A DNA stretch of 23,313 nt from the NCBI GenBank assembly GCA_964493945.1, contig CAZBQG010000032.1, forward strand, positions 1 through 23,313, read 5' to 3'. This DNA is from CAZBQG01 sp964493945. GTDB taxonomy: Bacteria; Pseudomonadota; Alphaproteobacteria; Rhodospirillales; UBA2165. Shown here in pieces: positions 16,170 through 23,313 of the stretch (position 1 is its first letter; each line of letters starts with the position of its first letter). Both the position numbers and the translations under genes were made by a program. Under the pieces are notes generated by a model. It had not been told where the DNA came from. It made no database searches and saw only the letters and a list, made by a program, of their open reading frames with translations.

Positions 16170-17695
16170 TGCATGATCTTGATTTCGACCATATGCACCC
16201 AGACGAGGAACAGCGCGAACAGCTGGAAAACGCCATCTGGTCTGCCGACAATGTTGAACTGACCACGGTGGGTGTGGATGTGGGCTCTTCCACATCGCAC
16301 CTGATGTTTGCCAAGGTTCATTTGCAGCGCCTGTCGGAAGCGCTCTCCAGCCGCTTCGTCGTGGTGTCGCGCGAAATCCTCTGGAAATCGCCCATCTTGC
16401 TGACGCCCTACCGGCCCGATTATTCCATCGATGCCGGTGAGCTGGGCACCTTCATCGATGGTGCCTACAAGAAAGCAAAACTCACCCGCGAAGACATCGA
16501 CAGCGGCGCCGTGATCCTGACGGGCGAGGCATTGAAGCGCAACAATGCTAGGGCCATCGCCGATCTGTTTTCAGAAGATGCGGGAAAATTCGTCTGCGCC
16601 TCGGCGGGCCATAATATGGAAGCCATGATGGCCGCCCACGGATCGGGCGCCGTTGCCTTGTCGCGCCAGGAACATAAGACCTACCTCAACGTAGATATGG
16701 GCGGAGGCACGACCAAATTCGCCCTGGTCCATGGCGGGCGCCTGCTGGCCTCATCGGCCATCGCCGTCGGTGGCCGGCTGGTGGCCTTCGGCGACGGGGG
16801 CGAGTTGGTGCGCATCGAAGGCCCGGCTTTGCGTTTGGCCCAGGCCGCCGGTGTAGTCCTTGAATTGGGCAATGTGCTGGATAAGGGTGAAAAGGAACGC
16901 CTGGCCCAAACCATGCTCGATGTTTTGATCCAGGCCATCCACCGCGCCCCGCCCGATGATCTGATGACCGACCTCACCTTGACGCCGGCGCTCCCCACCA
17001 AGACCAAGATCCATGCCATCACCTTTTCGGGCGGCGTCGCCGAATTTCTGTTCAAGCGCCAGAAGGCTGATCTGGGCGATCTGGGCGGACAAGTCGCAAC
17101 GGCGATGACCCGGGCGATCAACGAGGACCGGGTTCCGTACCCCGTGCTCGATCCCGGCCAGGGCATCCGGGCGACTGTCATCGGCGCGTCTCAATTCACG
17201 GTGCAGGTCAGCGGCAACACGATCATGATCACCCGCCCCGATGCATTGCCCATGCGCAACATCCCGGTGCTGCGCCTGGATATGAAGCTCGACGGCGATG
17301 TCGACCCGGACGCCGTCGCCGAAGGCATAAGTGCGGCCCATGCCCGGCTTGATCTTGAAGAAGGCGAAGACCCAGCGGCGCTCGCTTTCGCCTGGCAGGG
17401 CGAGCCCTCCTATGCCCGCCTTTCCGCCCTGGCCACGGGCATCAGCCGGGGATTTCCCAAAACTCTGGAGGCGGCAGCACCGCTTATTTTGGTCATGGAG
17501 GGCGATATCGGCAAAAGCTTAGGCGTCATCCTGCGCCAGGAGATGGAGGTGACGGGCGATATTATTTCATTGGACGGCATCCAGCTCCGTGAATTCGACT
17601 ATATAGATATCGGCGAGCTGATCGAGCCCACCGATGTTGTGCCCCTGATCATCAAGTCGCTGCTCTTTTCAGGCGATGGGGCGGCGAGCGGGTAG
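16169..17695 (+). CDS. EutA-family ASKHA ATPase (ammonia-lyase reactivase-like)
   Basis: A 508-residue protein of the EutA family, which in ethanolamine users forms the ATP-dependent factor that removes damaged cobalamin from ethanolamine ammonia-lyase. ASKHA (actin/Hsp70-like) motifs are visible: phosphate-1 VDVGSSTS (36-43), phosphate-2 NVDMGGGTTKF (174-184) and adenosine motif FSGGVAE (286-292). Blocks such as SREILWKSPILLTPYRPD and GHNMEAMMAAHGSGAVALSR match EutA. The N-terminal 30 residues are acidic and extend beyond the core. The ATG overlaps the bicupin stop as TGATG, so it is the fourth gene of the UbiD-bicupin-bicupin operon. EutB, EutC and other eut genes are absent here. It may reactivate a distant ammonia-lyase or serve as a dedicated ATPase for the cupin/UbiD proteins; the latter would be new. 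It is intact and convergent with a pseudogene three bases later. Confidence 0.88.
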   Translation: MHDLDFDHMHPDEEQREQLENAIWSADNVELTTVGVDVGSSTSHLMFAKVHLQRLSEALSSRFVVVSREILWKSPILLTPYRPDYSIDAGELGTFIDGAYKKAKLTREDIDSGAVILTGEALKRNNARAIADLFSEDAGKFVCASAGHNMEAMMAAHGSGAVALSRQEHKTYLNVDMGGGTTKFALVHGGRLLASSAIAVGGRLVAFGDGGELVRIEGPALRLAQAAGVVLELGNVLDKGEKERLAQTMLDVLIQAIHRAPPDDLMTDLTLTPALPTKTKIHAITFSGGVAEFLFKRQKADLGDLGGQVATAMTRAINEDRVPYPVLDPGQGIRATVIGASQFTVQVSGNTIMITRPDALPMRNIPVLRLDMKLDGDVDPDAVAEGISAAHARLDLEEGEDPAALAFAWQGEPSYARLSALATGISRGFPKTLEAAAPLILVMEGDIGKSLGVILRQEMEVTGDIISLDGIQLREFDYIDIGELIEPTDVVPLIIKSLLFSGDGAASG

Positions 17696-17697
17696 GG

Positions 17698-18448
17698 TCA
17701 CCCCCCGGCACCCAGCCCTTTCCAAACCTTTTCAGTCACATCCGACATCATTTCGTCATGCAGTTCCTGGAGACATCTGGGGATAGGTACGCCGTATTCC
17801 GGCTGGGCGATGGCGTGGCAATAGTCGAACTCCTTAGCCACTGCCTTCAGTGGTGCGCCATCCTTCGGATTGGGGCCCAGGGCCTTGGCCCAAAAATCCT
17901 CCGCCCGCGCCGGCCCCATGGAAGCCAGCGGGGCGGTGTTGATCAGCTTGTTGGGGAGCAAGACGATGCGGGAGGCACTGCTTTCCGGCTCGCGGTAACT
18001 TTCGGCAAGCGCCGGGCGGGACCGGTGAAATGTCTGATCTCGCTTGCCGTCTGAGGTGTAGCGTCGCCGGGCCTGGGGGCGGGCACCAGGGAGGCCAGGG
18101 GGCTGACGGAAACCGCTGCGCCCATGGCACCCCAGGCGCGCAATTTGCTTTCCGGCAGGCTGATCGTGACGGCACCAGTCAGGCGCGCACTCCGCAGGCT
18201 GACAAGGGGGGTGGCGTCCATTTGGCGCAATGTGCCGTCCGGCGGCGCGGCGCGGTGCGGTGCTTTTGCAGGTAAAAGGCGCTGAATTCAGCGGTGCAGG
18301 CGCCGTCCCTGCAGGTGAGTGTCACGGGCTCGGCGCTGGCCACCAGATCCAAAATCTGGGGTGCGGCCCGGGCGCCCCCTGGGGCCAGGGCGAACACTAT
18401 CAACAGTCCAATCCCGCTCACCAAAGACAGTCTGGATTTACCAGCCAT
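17698..18448 (-). pseudogene. secreted protein of unknown function, frameshifted
   Basis: The reconstructed product is about 250 residues. It begins with a signal peptide, MAGKSRLSLVSGIGLLIVF then ALAPGGARA-AP, from an ATG at 18448 with AAGGAGGG upstream. It continues with a domain containing two cysteines (LTCRDGACTAEF). The frame changes twice: near 18235-18255, in a GCGCC repeat, it moves from FYLQKHRTAP to PDGTLRQMDATP; near 18055-18075 it moves to YTSDGKRDQTF and on to the end (LPNKLINTAPL, AKALGPNPKDGAP, VWKGLGAGG). Each segment alone looks like real coding sequence. I do not recognise the family; the export signal places it in the periplasm or outside. Its stop lies three bases from the EutA stop on the other strand. 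Confidence 0.65.
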
Positions 18449-18600
18449 AGCGCCCTCCTTCTTGTTTAAACAACCCGGCCCGGGCGGGATCATAACATTT
18501 CTTTCATATTTCGTTAAGTTTTGCTCCATAGGCTTCCATGCACTTTTTATAAACGGGCGCGGAAAAGCAGCCCTGAACACCTGTTGAAGGAAGTTTCATC

Positions 18601-18804
18601 ATGAATTGTCCAGATTGCCAGAACGGCAAGATCCCCCATCCATTCGCGCAAGTTACCAGCGGCATGGAATATGCCAGGCTTGTCCCTTGCGGGCGCTGTC
18701 ATGGCTCGGGCGTGGCCCGCATCGATGATAAATATCTGGTCGAACTGCTGGCCAGCCTGGCCCAGCCCATTTCGGCCCGTGATCTGGAGTTGTCCGAGGT
18801 CTGA
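18601..18804 (+). CDS. small zinc-ribbon protein
   Basis: A 67-residue protein with two cysteine pairs, CPDC (residues 3-6) and CGRCHGSG (29-36), the latter like half of the DnaJ zinc finger (CxxCxGxG). They are separated by a short polar stretch and followed by an acidic helical tail. It probably binds one zinc ion; its function is unknown. GAAGGA lies before the ATG. It is divergent from the secreted-protein pseudogene (152 bp apart, including a possible TTGCTC/TTTTAT promoter around 18521-18550) and 19 bp before the SGNH-like gene on the same strand. Confidence 0.7.
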   Translation: MNCPDCQNGKIPHPFAQVTSGMEYARLVPCGRCHGSGVARIDDKYLVELLASLAQPISARDLELSEV

Positions 18805-18823
18805 GCCATCGGGCTGGTTGCAG

Positions 18824-19758
18824 ATGAACCGGTCTAAGCTTTTTAATCTGGCGCTTCTTGCCGCTTCCTTGGTTTTTCCGTCCTGGTGGTGGAATTCCTG
18901 GGGGCGCGGTATGTCTTTCGCCAGAACGATCCACTGTTCCGGTTCGATGGGCGGCTCGGCTGGATGCTTCAGGAGAGTCTGGAGGCGGGCCGGGTGACCG
19001 ACGGAAAGAAATGGTCGATCCATACCAATGACCGGGGCGAGCGGATCGGGTGGGATCAGCCTGCCAAGGGTGCTTGCGGAAGTTTCGTGGCGCTCTTGGG
19101 GGATTCATTCGTCTTCGGACAAGGCGTGGATTTCCGGGACCGATTTGATAATCGGATAAGCGCTCCGCCAAAATTTTTGAATTTGGGGGTGATGGGTTAT
19201 TCGCCGCTGCAAGCCTTTTTGCGCCAGCGGGAGAATTTCAAAAATCAAAGCTGCGTCTCTGTCAGCCGCATCGTCTTTTTCATTTTCGAAAACGATATCC
19301 GGGACGCCCAGACCTCCCACACAGCGCTCCGCTTCCGGCCAATCTTAAAAACCGGGCGGGTGCACTATCCCGATGGGTTTTGGCACCGCATCCATGGTTG
19401 GCTTGGGGATGAGTCACTGATTTACCATGGGTTTTTATTTGTCCTTCAGGATTATTTCGGGCTTTCTGTTTTCTCAGTGAAAGTGGATATGGATGATGCC
19501 GGGAAACTGACAGAGGGAATGAATTACGCCGCCCAAAATGCGGGCGTGCGGCCTGTCACTTTTGTGCTGCACGGCTTTGAGCCAATGATCAGCCAAAAAA
19601 TATTGAGCCTGCCGCCCTGCAAAGGAGGCGATTGCATTGATCTGGGTATCAGCCGGAAAACCCATCCCCGGCTATATTTTGAAAGCAACCGCCACTGGAA
19701 CCGGACGGGGCATTTGTTCGTTGCGGAGCTTTTGAAAAAAATTCTATCCGGAAAATGA
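18824..19758 (+). pseudogene. SGNH/GDSL-like protein with N-terminal anchor, frameshifted
   Basis: The product, about 311 residues after joining, starts MNRSKLFNLALLAASLVF, a membrane anchor or signal sequence. After a one-base deletion in a T run (18873-18877) it continues SVLVVEFLGARYVF and stays open to the end. The motif VALLGDSFVFGQGV is block I of SGNH hydrolases with the catalytic serine, and a C-terminal SNRHWNRTGH resembles the block carrying the catalytic histidine. Such proteins act on acyl groups of surface polysaccharides or lipids at the membrane or in the periplasm. Without a frame correction the anchor is separated from the catalytic domain; an internal ATG at 18886 could start a cytoplasmic form. 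The homopolymer position means a sequencing error is possible. It converges on the GH25 gene, with a small CCGGG/CCCGG hairpin at 19761-19777 between them. Confidence 0.7.
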
Positions 19759-19768
19759 TACCGGGACA

Positions 19769-20515
19769 CTAGCCCGGCGCCAATTCGGATCGGCCCCTGC
19801 TCTGGAACAAGCCCTCAAAGCTTTTGTGGCCGTGGCGGAAAACATTGAGGTCGACGGGGCCATTGATGCCCTTTCGCCGCCCCTGGTTATGGAATTGCCA
19901 GAACGTCCAGCTCCTGTCCGTGAAGGCGGGCTCCAGCAAAAGGGCCCGTTGCCAGGGCGGATATTGTTTGAATTCTCCCGCCAGATAGAACTGATAAAAG
20001 CTCTTGGTCAAATACAGTAAGGGCTTGGTGCCATAGCGCCTCTCCAGGGCGTCCAGAAAAATCTGGAGTTCATGATGCAGCGCTTCTTTGGCCGGTCTGG
20101 ATGCGCAATTGCCGTCAAATTCCAGATCGACCGCCGGCGGCAGGGTGTCCGGCGTGAGCGGGACGGTATCCAGAAAATTGCGCACCTGTTCGGCGCCCGG
20201 GCGGCAGAGGGTGAAATAGTGATACGCACCCCGCCTGATTCCCACCCGGCCCGCTTCCAGCCAGTTTTCCTGAAAACGCGGGTCTTTGAAATCGCCGCCT
20301 TCCGTCGCCTTCATATAGACGAAATCCAGCCCGCCATCTTTTACCCGGTCCCAATCGATCAGCCCTTGATGGTGGGATATATCAACGCCTTGCACCGGGT
20401 ATTGCCCGCGGCCGGGCTCGTAACCCATATAATAAAATTGGGCAGTACCCAAAAGCAGCGCGGGAACGCCCAGCAAGACCAACGCACCCCAGAAAAATTT
20501 TCTTCTCACCTTCAT
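19769..20515 (-). CDS. GH25-family lysozyme, membrane-anchored
   Basis: A 248-residue muramidase of glycoside hydrolase family 25. Residues 7-29 form a signal anchor (FFWGALVLLGVPALLLGTA). The catalytic domain begins GVDISHHQG with D45 and contains the DxE pair in PAVDLEFDGNC (D130, E132), both expected of the family. It also has the YxxTKSFY-like LLYLTKSFYQFY and a C-terminal WTFWQFHNQGRRKGINGPVDLNVF block. It would cleave peptidoglycan from the periplasmic side of the inner membrane. The upstream site is weak (TCGGGTGA directly before ATG). It is divergent from the SDR gene at 20620, with 104 bp between them. It is intact although its neighbours on both sides are damaged. Confidence 0.92.
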   Translation of the reverse strand: MKVRRKFFWGALVLLGVPALLLGTAQFYYMGYEPGRGQYPVQGVDISHHQGLIDWDRVKDGGLDFVYMKATEGGDFKDPRFQENWLEAGRVGIRRGAYHYFTLCRPGAEQVRNFLDTVPLTPDTLPPAVDLEFDGNCASRPAKEALHHELQIFLDALERRYGTKPLLYLTKSFYQFYLAGEFKQYPPWQRALLLEPAFTDRSWTFWQFHNQGRRKGINGPVDLNVFRHGHKSFEGLFQSRGRSELAPG

Positions 20516-20619
20516 TCACCCGACCCCCGAAAACCTTACCAACCTGATGTATAGAATTCCAATCAGGCAAAATTATGGCAATCTGGTGAAGGTGCTGGAC
20601 TAATTAGGGGTGGGAAGAC

Positions 20620-21410
20620 ATGACGGAATTTCAGGACAAGCTGTGCTGGGTCACGGGGGCGTCACAAGGGATCGGCCGCGCCTTGGCCCTCGAATTGGCG
20701 GAGCGTGGCGCCCGTGTGGTGGCCACCGCCAGAAGCAATGGGGCGTTGGAGGAACTGGCCGAAGAGAGCAGCGGACGGGTCAGCCCCCTTGCCTTGGACG
20801 TCACCGATATGGAAGCCATCGGGCTGGCGGTGGAGCGGGTGCTGGAGGAATTCGGGACCGTCGATTGCCTGATCAACAATGCGGGCATCAGCCAGCGTTC
20901 GCTGATCGTCGATACGGGGCTCGACGTGTTCCGCCGGCTCATGGAGGTGAATTATTTTGGGCCCCTGGCCCTCACCCTGGCGGTGATGCCTTCCATGCGC
21001 CGGGCTGGATCGGGCCATATATCGGTGGTCGGCAGCCCGGCCGGAAAATTCGCAACACCCCTGCGTTCGGGCTATTGCGCGGCCAAACATGCCGCCCATG
21101 CTTTTTTTGAGGCCTTGCGCGCCGAGCTGGCCGAGGACGGTATTCAGGTTTCCGTGGTCGTGCCGGGCCCGATCCAGTCCAACATCACGGTAAATGCCCT
21201 GGATGGCGATGGGGGTGAATATGGCCGCATGGAGGACAACATCGCCGAAGGCATTCCCGCGGATGTTTGCGCCCGGGCCATCCTGGATGGTTTTGCCCGG
21301 GGAGAGGTCGAGATCCATGTGCTCACGCCCGGACCGCGAAAATAGTCGAGCTGAGAAGGACTGATCCGCTGGTTTTTTTCGAGAAGGTGAAATCAATGGG
21401 ACCGCGCTAA
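20620..21410 (+). pseudogene. classical SDR oxidoreductase with C-terminal frameshift
   Basis: A classical SDR with TGASQGIG (12-19), NNAG (86-89), S139 in VVGSP, and Y152/K156 in GYCAAK, so it should be catalytically competent with NAD(P). The Ser-Pro and SxITVNAL regions resemble DHRS7-type or broad-specificity dehydrogenases. The frame ends at TAG 21343-21345 after PGPRK (241 residues). The adjacent frame continues sensibly as IVELRRTDPLVFFEKVKSMGPR to a TAA at 21408-21410, so a single A is probably missing from the AAAA run at about 21339-21342. Loss of these roughly 22 residues may or may not affect function, since the Rossmann core is complete. Treat it as a CDS with an altered tail if the deletion is real. 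It converges on and overlaps the SIS gene end by two bases. Confidence 0.78.
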
Positions 21411-22015
21411 GACGAGTCCAAAGATTCCCATTTGGTCTGGGCAGCCTTCAAATCCGGATGGCTGACCATCAGATGCCAGAGGACGGCGCTCAGACACTCC
21501 GTATGGGGCGTCCGATGATGGGCGTGGAGCGATGCCGGCACGATGATGCATTGATCGGCTTCTTTTGCCGTATGGCCCGCATCCGATCCCACGATACCCA
21601 GCACCTTGGCACCTATGGTCTTGGCGTAATCCACGGCACCCACCAGATTGGCTGAAATATTGCGCTCCCGGTCGCCGCCGCCAACGGAAAAAATCAACAA
21701 TGCGTCTTCCCCGGTCAGGCGCGATCCCTTGAGCCAGCCGCTGAACACGGTCTCCCAGCCTTCGTCATTGGTGCGCGCCGTCAGCTCGCTCACATTATCC
21801 GTGGGCCCGTAGACTTCAATGGCGCAGAGTTTGCGGAAATCATTGACCGCATGGGAGGCATTGGCCGCCGATCCGCCCACCCCCAGAATAAACAGACGCC
21901 CATTGCGTTCACGGAGCTGGACCAATTCGGCGATCTACCCATCCACCGCATAGGCGTCGATGGCGCCCAGGATTTCGCTGGTCTCCTCCAGATATTGCCG
22001 GGTGAAGTCAGCCAT
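21407..22015 (-). pseudogene. SIS-domain (GmhA-like) protein with in-frame TAG
   Basis: A 202-codon frame starting MADFTRQYLEETSEILGAID, with a single in-frame TAG at 21937-21935 (AVDG-stop-IAELVQL). After it comes an intact sugar-isomerase domain with LGVGGSAANASHAVNDF, the phosphosugar-binding region. It then reads SVGGGDRERNISANLV and closes with a histidine-rich AHHRTPHTE. It resembles sedoheptulose-7-phosphate isomerase (GmhA) and related SIS proteins, but the exact sugar is unknown. The start is 11 bp downstream of the third UbiD gene with TAGGAG upstream, so the two form an operon. The stop falls in the N-terminal helix that contributes to dimerisation; a restart is possible but would remove it. 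TGG or CAG to TAG by one substitution would explain it. Confidence 0.8.
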
Positions 22016-22026
22016 GGGGGGCGCTC

Positions 22027-23313
22027 CTAGATTCCGCCGGGCTCCAGGCTGGTTGAATATTTGTCGAGATCGGCCGGCGGGATGGGGATGCGCAGATGGC
22101 GCTTGGCAAAGCCGAAGGGCAGGGAGGCGTCGATCCCCACCTTGGTGCGCACGCCGTTTTCCGATATGGGCACATATTCATGGCCACGCGATCCGGGCAT
22201 CAGAATCATGCCATCCGATGCGTTCCAGCGGGTGGCCAGGGCCCATTCCATATCGTTCCAGTCGCGGATATCGATATCGTCATCGACGACGATGATGAGA
22301 TCCAGATCCTTAAGCGCGGTGATGGCCGCATAGATGGCGTTGCGCTGCATGCCTTCGTCGGCCTCGTTGCGCTTTTTCACCGACATATGCAGATGAAACC
22401 GGTAAAGCCCGCCCGCCGTCAGGGCCACATCGGTGACGCAAGGCGCCGCCGCTCGCACCGCCTTAAGGATGGCGCCTTCCAACAGATGTTTGCGCAGGAT
22501 GGGCGATTCCTTGGTCATGATCACATGCCAGATGGGGTCTTCGCGGTGATAAAGGCATTCGATCACGGTCAGGGGCGAAGGGCTGACGTCGGAATACATG
22601 CCGACGAATTCCATGAAGGGGCCTTCCTCCATTTCCTCATCGGGCGAGATATAGCCTTCCATGACCATTTCCGCGCTGGCCGGCACTTTGAGCGGCACGG
22701 TCTTGCAATCCACCAGTTCGATGGGCGCCCGGCAGATGCCAGAGGCTACATGATATTCATCCATGTCGGCGGGCAGTTGGGCCCCCATGATGCCGGCGGC
22801 ATAAAGCGTTCCGATATCGGCGCCCAGTACGATGGCGATGGGTAGGCGTTCGCCCTTGGCCTTGGCCTGTTCCCACAAGGAGCGCAAATGACGCCCCAGA
22901 TCCAACTGAACCAGCAGTTTGTTGGAGTCCACATGCTGGAAGCGATGATAAGATGCGTTAAAGACGCCGCTGTCCGGGTCCTTGGCAATCACCACGCCGC
23001 CCGAAATATAGCGCCCGCCATCATTGGGGGCGTAGCGGGGCAGGGGAAGATATTCCAGCAAATCTGGATTGTTCCTAAATACCGCCTGTACCGGCCCTTC
23101 ATCCACATGGGTGGGGGGGATGGGATTGGACAAGCCGTCCGAGATGAACCCCCTTACCGCCTCCACATCTTTTTCATAGATGGCCAGCACATTTTCCTCT
23201 GACCCCATGAAATTGCCCACGACGCGGGTGTCATAACCGGCCACATTCTTGAACAGCATGGCCCGTTCGGGCTGCTTGAAGAGCACGCTGGTGAGTTCTA
23301 GGTCGGTATCCAC
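22027..23313 (-). CDS. UbiD-family decarboxylase, 5' end outside the window
   Basis: The visible 428 codons lack the N-terminus; the first visible codon is GTG (VDTDLEL), which looks internal because UbiD proteins usually have about 30 residues before this block. Recognisable residues are N and R in VFNASYHR, the metal-site histidine in DLGRH, the glutamate in DEYHVASG, and both catalytic glutamates in EGPFMEFVGMY. It keeps the full catalytic set, unlike the first UbiD here, and is a different subtype from the second (FMEFVG in place of FGEWTG). It is followed by the SIS gene in the same operon. The product is probably a prenylated-FMN decarboxylase of an unknown acid. No lesion is seen in the visible part. 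Confidence 0.92.
   Translation of the reverse strand: MDTDLELTSVLFKQPERAMLFKNVAGYDTRVVGNFMGSEENVLAIYEKDVEAVRGFISDGLSNPIPPTHVDEGPVQAVFRNNPDLLEYLPLPRYAPNDGGRYISGGVVIAKDPDSGVFNASYHRFQHVDSNKLLVQLDLGRHLRSLWEQAKAKGERLPIAIVLGADIGTLYAAGIMGAQLPADMDEYHVASGICRAPIELVDCKTVPLKVPASAEMVMEGYISPDEEMEEGPFMEFVGMYSDVSPSPLTVIECLYHREDPIWHVIMTKESPILRKHLLEGAILKAVRAAAPCVTDVALTAGGLYRFHLHMSVKKRNEADEGMQRNAIYAAITALKDLDLIIVVDDDIDIRDWNDMEWALATRWNASDGMILMPGSRGHEYVPISENGVRTKVGIDASLPFGFAKRHLRIPIPPADLDKYSTSLEPGGI

Noticed and set aside
16169..17695. Ethanolamine utilisation locus
   Set aside because: Only the EutA-like gene is present. No EutB, EutC, aldehyde dehydrogenase or shell protein is visible.
9516..21937. Stop-codon reassignment, suggested by several in-frame TAA and TAG codons
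   Set aside because: TAA, TAG and TGA all act as normal ends of intact genes here (for example the first UbiD with TAA, EutA with TAG, the second UbiD with TGA), and frameshifts occur in the same set of genes.

Overview
The window looks like a chromosomal accessory region of an alphaproteobacterium, possibly Rhodospirillales-like. That placement is an inference from high GC content, codon use and family composition, because no rRNA or other marker gene is present. A 19-base run of N at 1191-1209 marks a scaffold gap, so this is draft or metagenomic sequence.

Layout. Positions 1-2619 (minus strand) hold a decayed acyl-CoA synthetase and a frameshifted CoA-transferase beta subunit joined by an ATGA overlap. 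A small inverted-repeat element (51-206) sits in the 3' end of the synthetase. A divergent UbiD-family decarboxylase (2810-4384) follows and ends at a clear intrinsic terminator. Next come a frameshifted cytochrome P450, a short-chain dehydrogenase (SDR) with an altered active site and a small membrane protein. An MFS transporter converges on them from the minus strand. A CocE/NonD-type hydrolase with an in-frame stop comes next, then a MATE transporter split near its 5' end by a second inverted-repeat element (10324-10470, TTA target duplication), then a HigBA toxin-antitoxin pair.

The centrepiece is a tightly packed plus-strand operon at 12505-17695: a canonical UbiD decarboxylase, two tandemly duplicated bicupin proteins, and an EutA-family ASKHA ATPase, with overlaps or spacers of a few bases. 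No ethanolamine ammonia-lyase (EutBC) is visible, so the EutA homologue probably serves something other than classical ethanolamine use.

The right part holds a decayed secreted protein, a small zinc-ribbon protein, a frameshifted SGNH-like protein, a GH25 lysozyme, an SDR with a frameshifted C-terminus, and a minus-strand pair of a third UbiD decarboxylase (running off the window) and a SIS-domain protein with an in-frame TAG.

Together, three UbiD enzymes, acyl-CoA activation genes, SDRs, a P450 and transporters suggest catabolism of carboxylated aromatic or unsaturated acids. The substrate cannot be read from the sequence. Eight genes carry at least thirteen point lesions and a ninth is split by an element, while the UbiD-cupin-cupin-EutA operon, the first UbiD, the MFS gene and GH25 are clean. 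This uneven pattern suggests relaxed selection on part of the region, although some lesions in homopolymer runs could be sequencing errors. No tRNA, rRNA or CRISPR array was seen.
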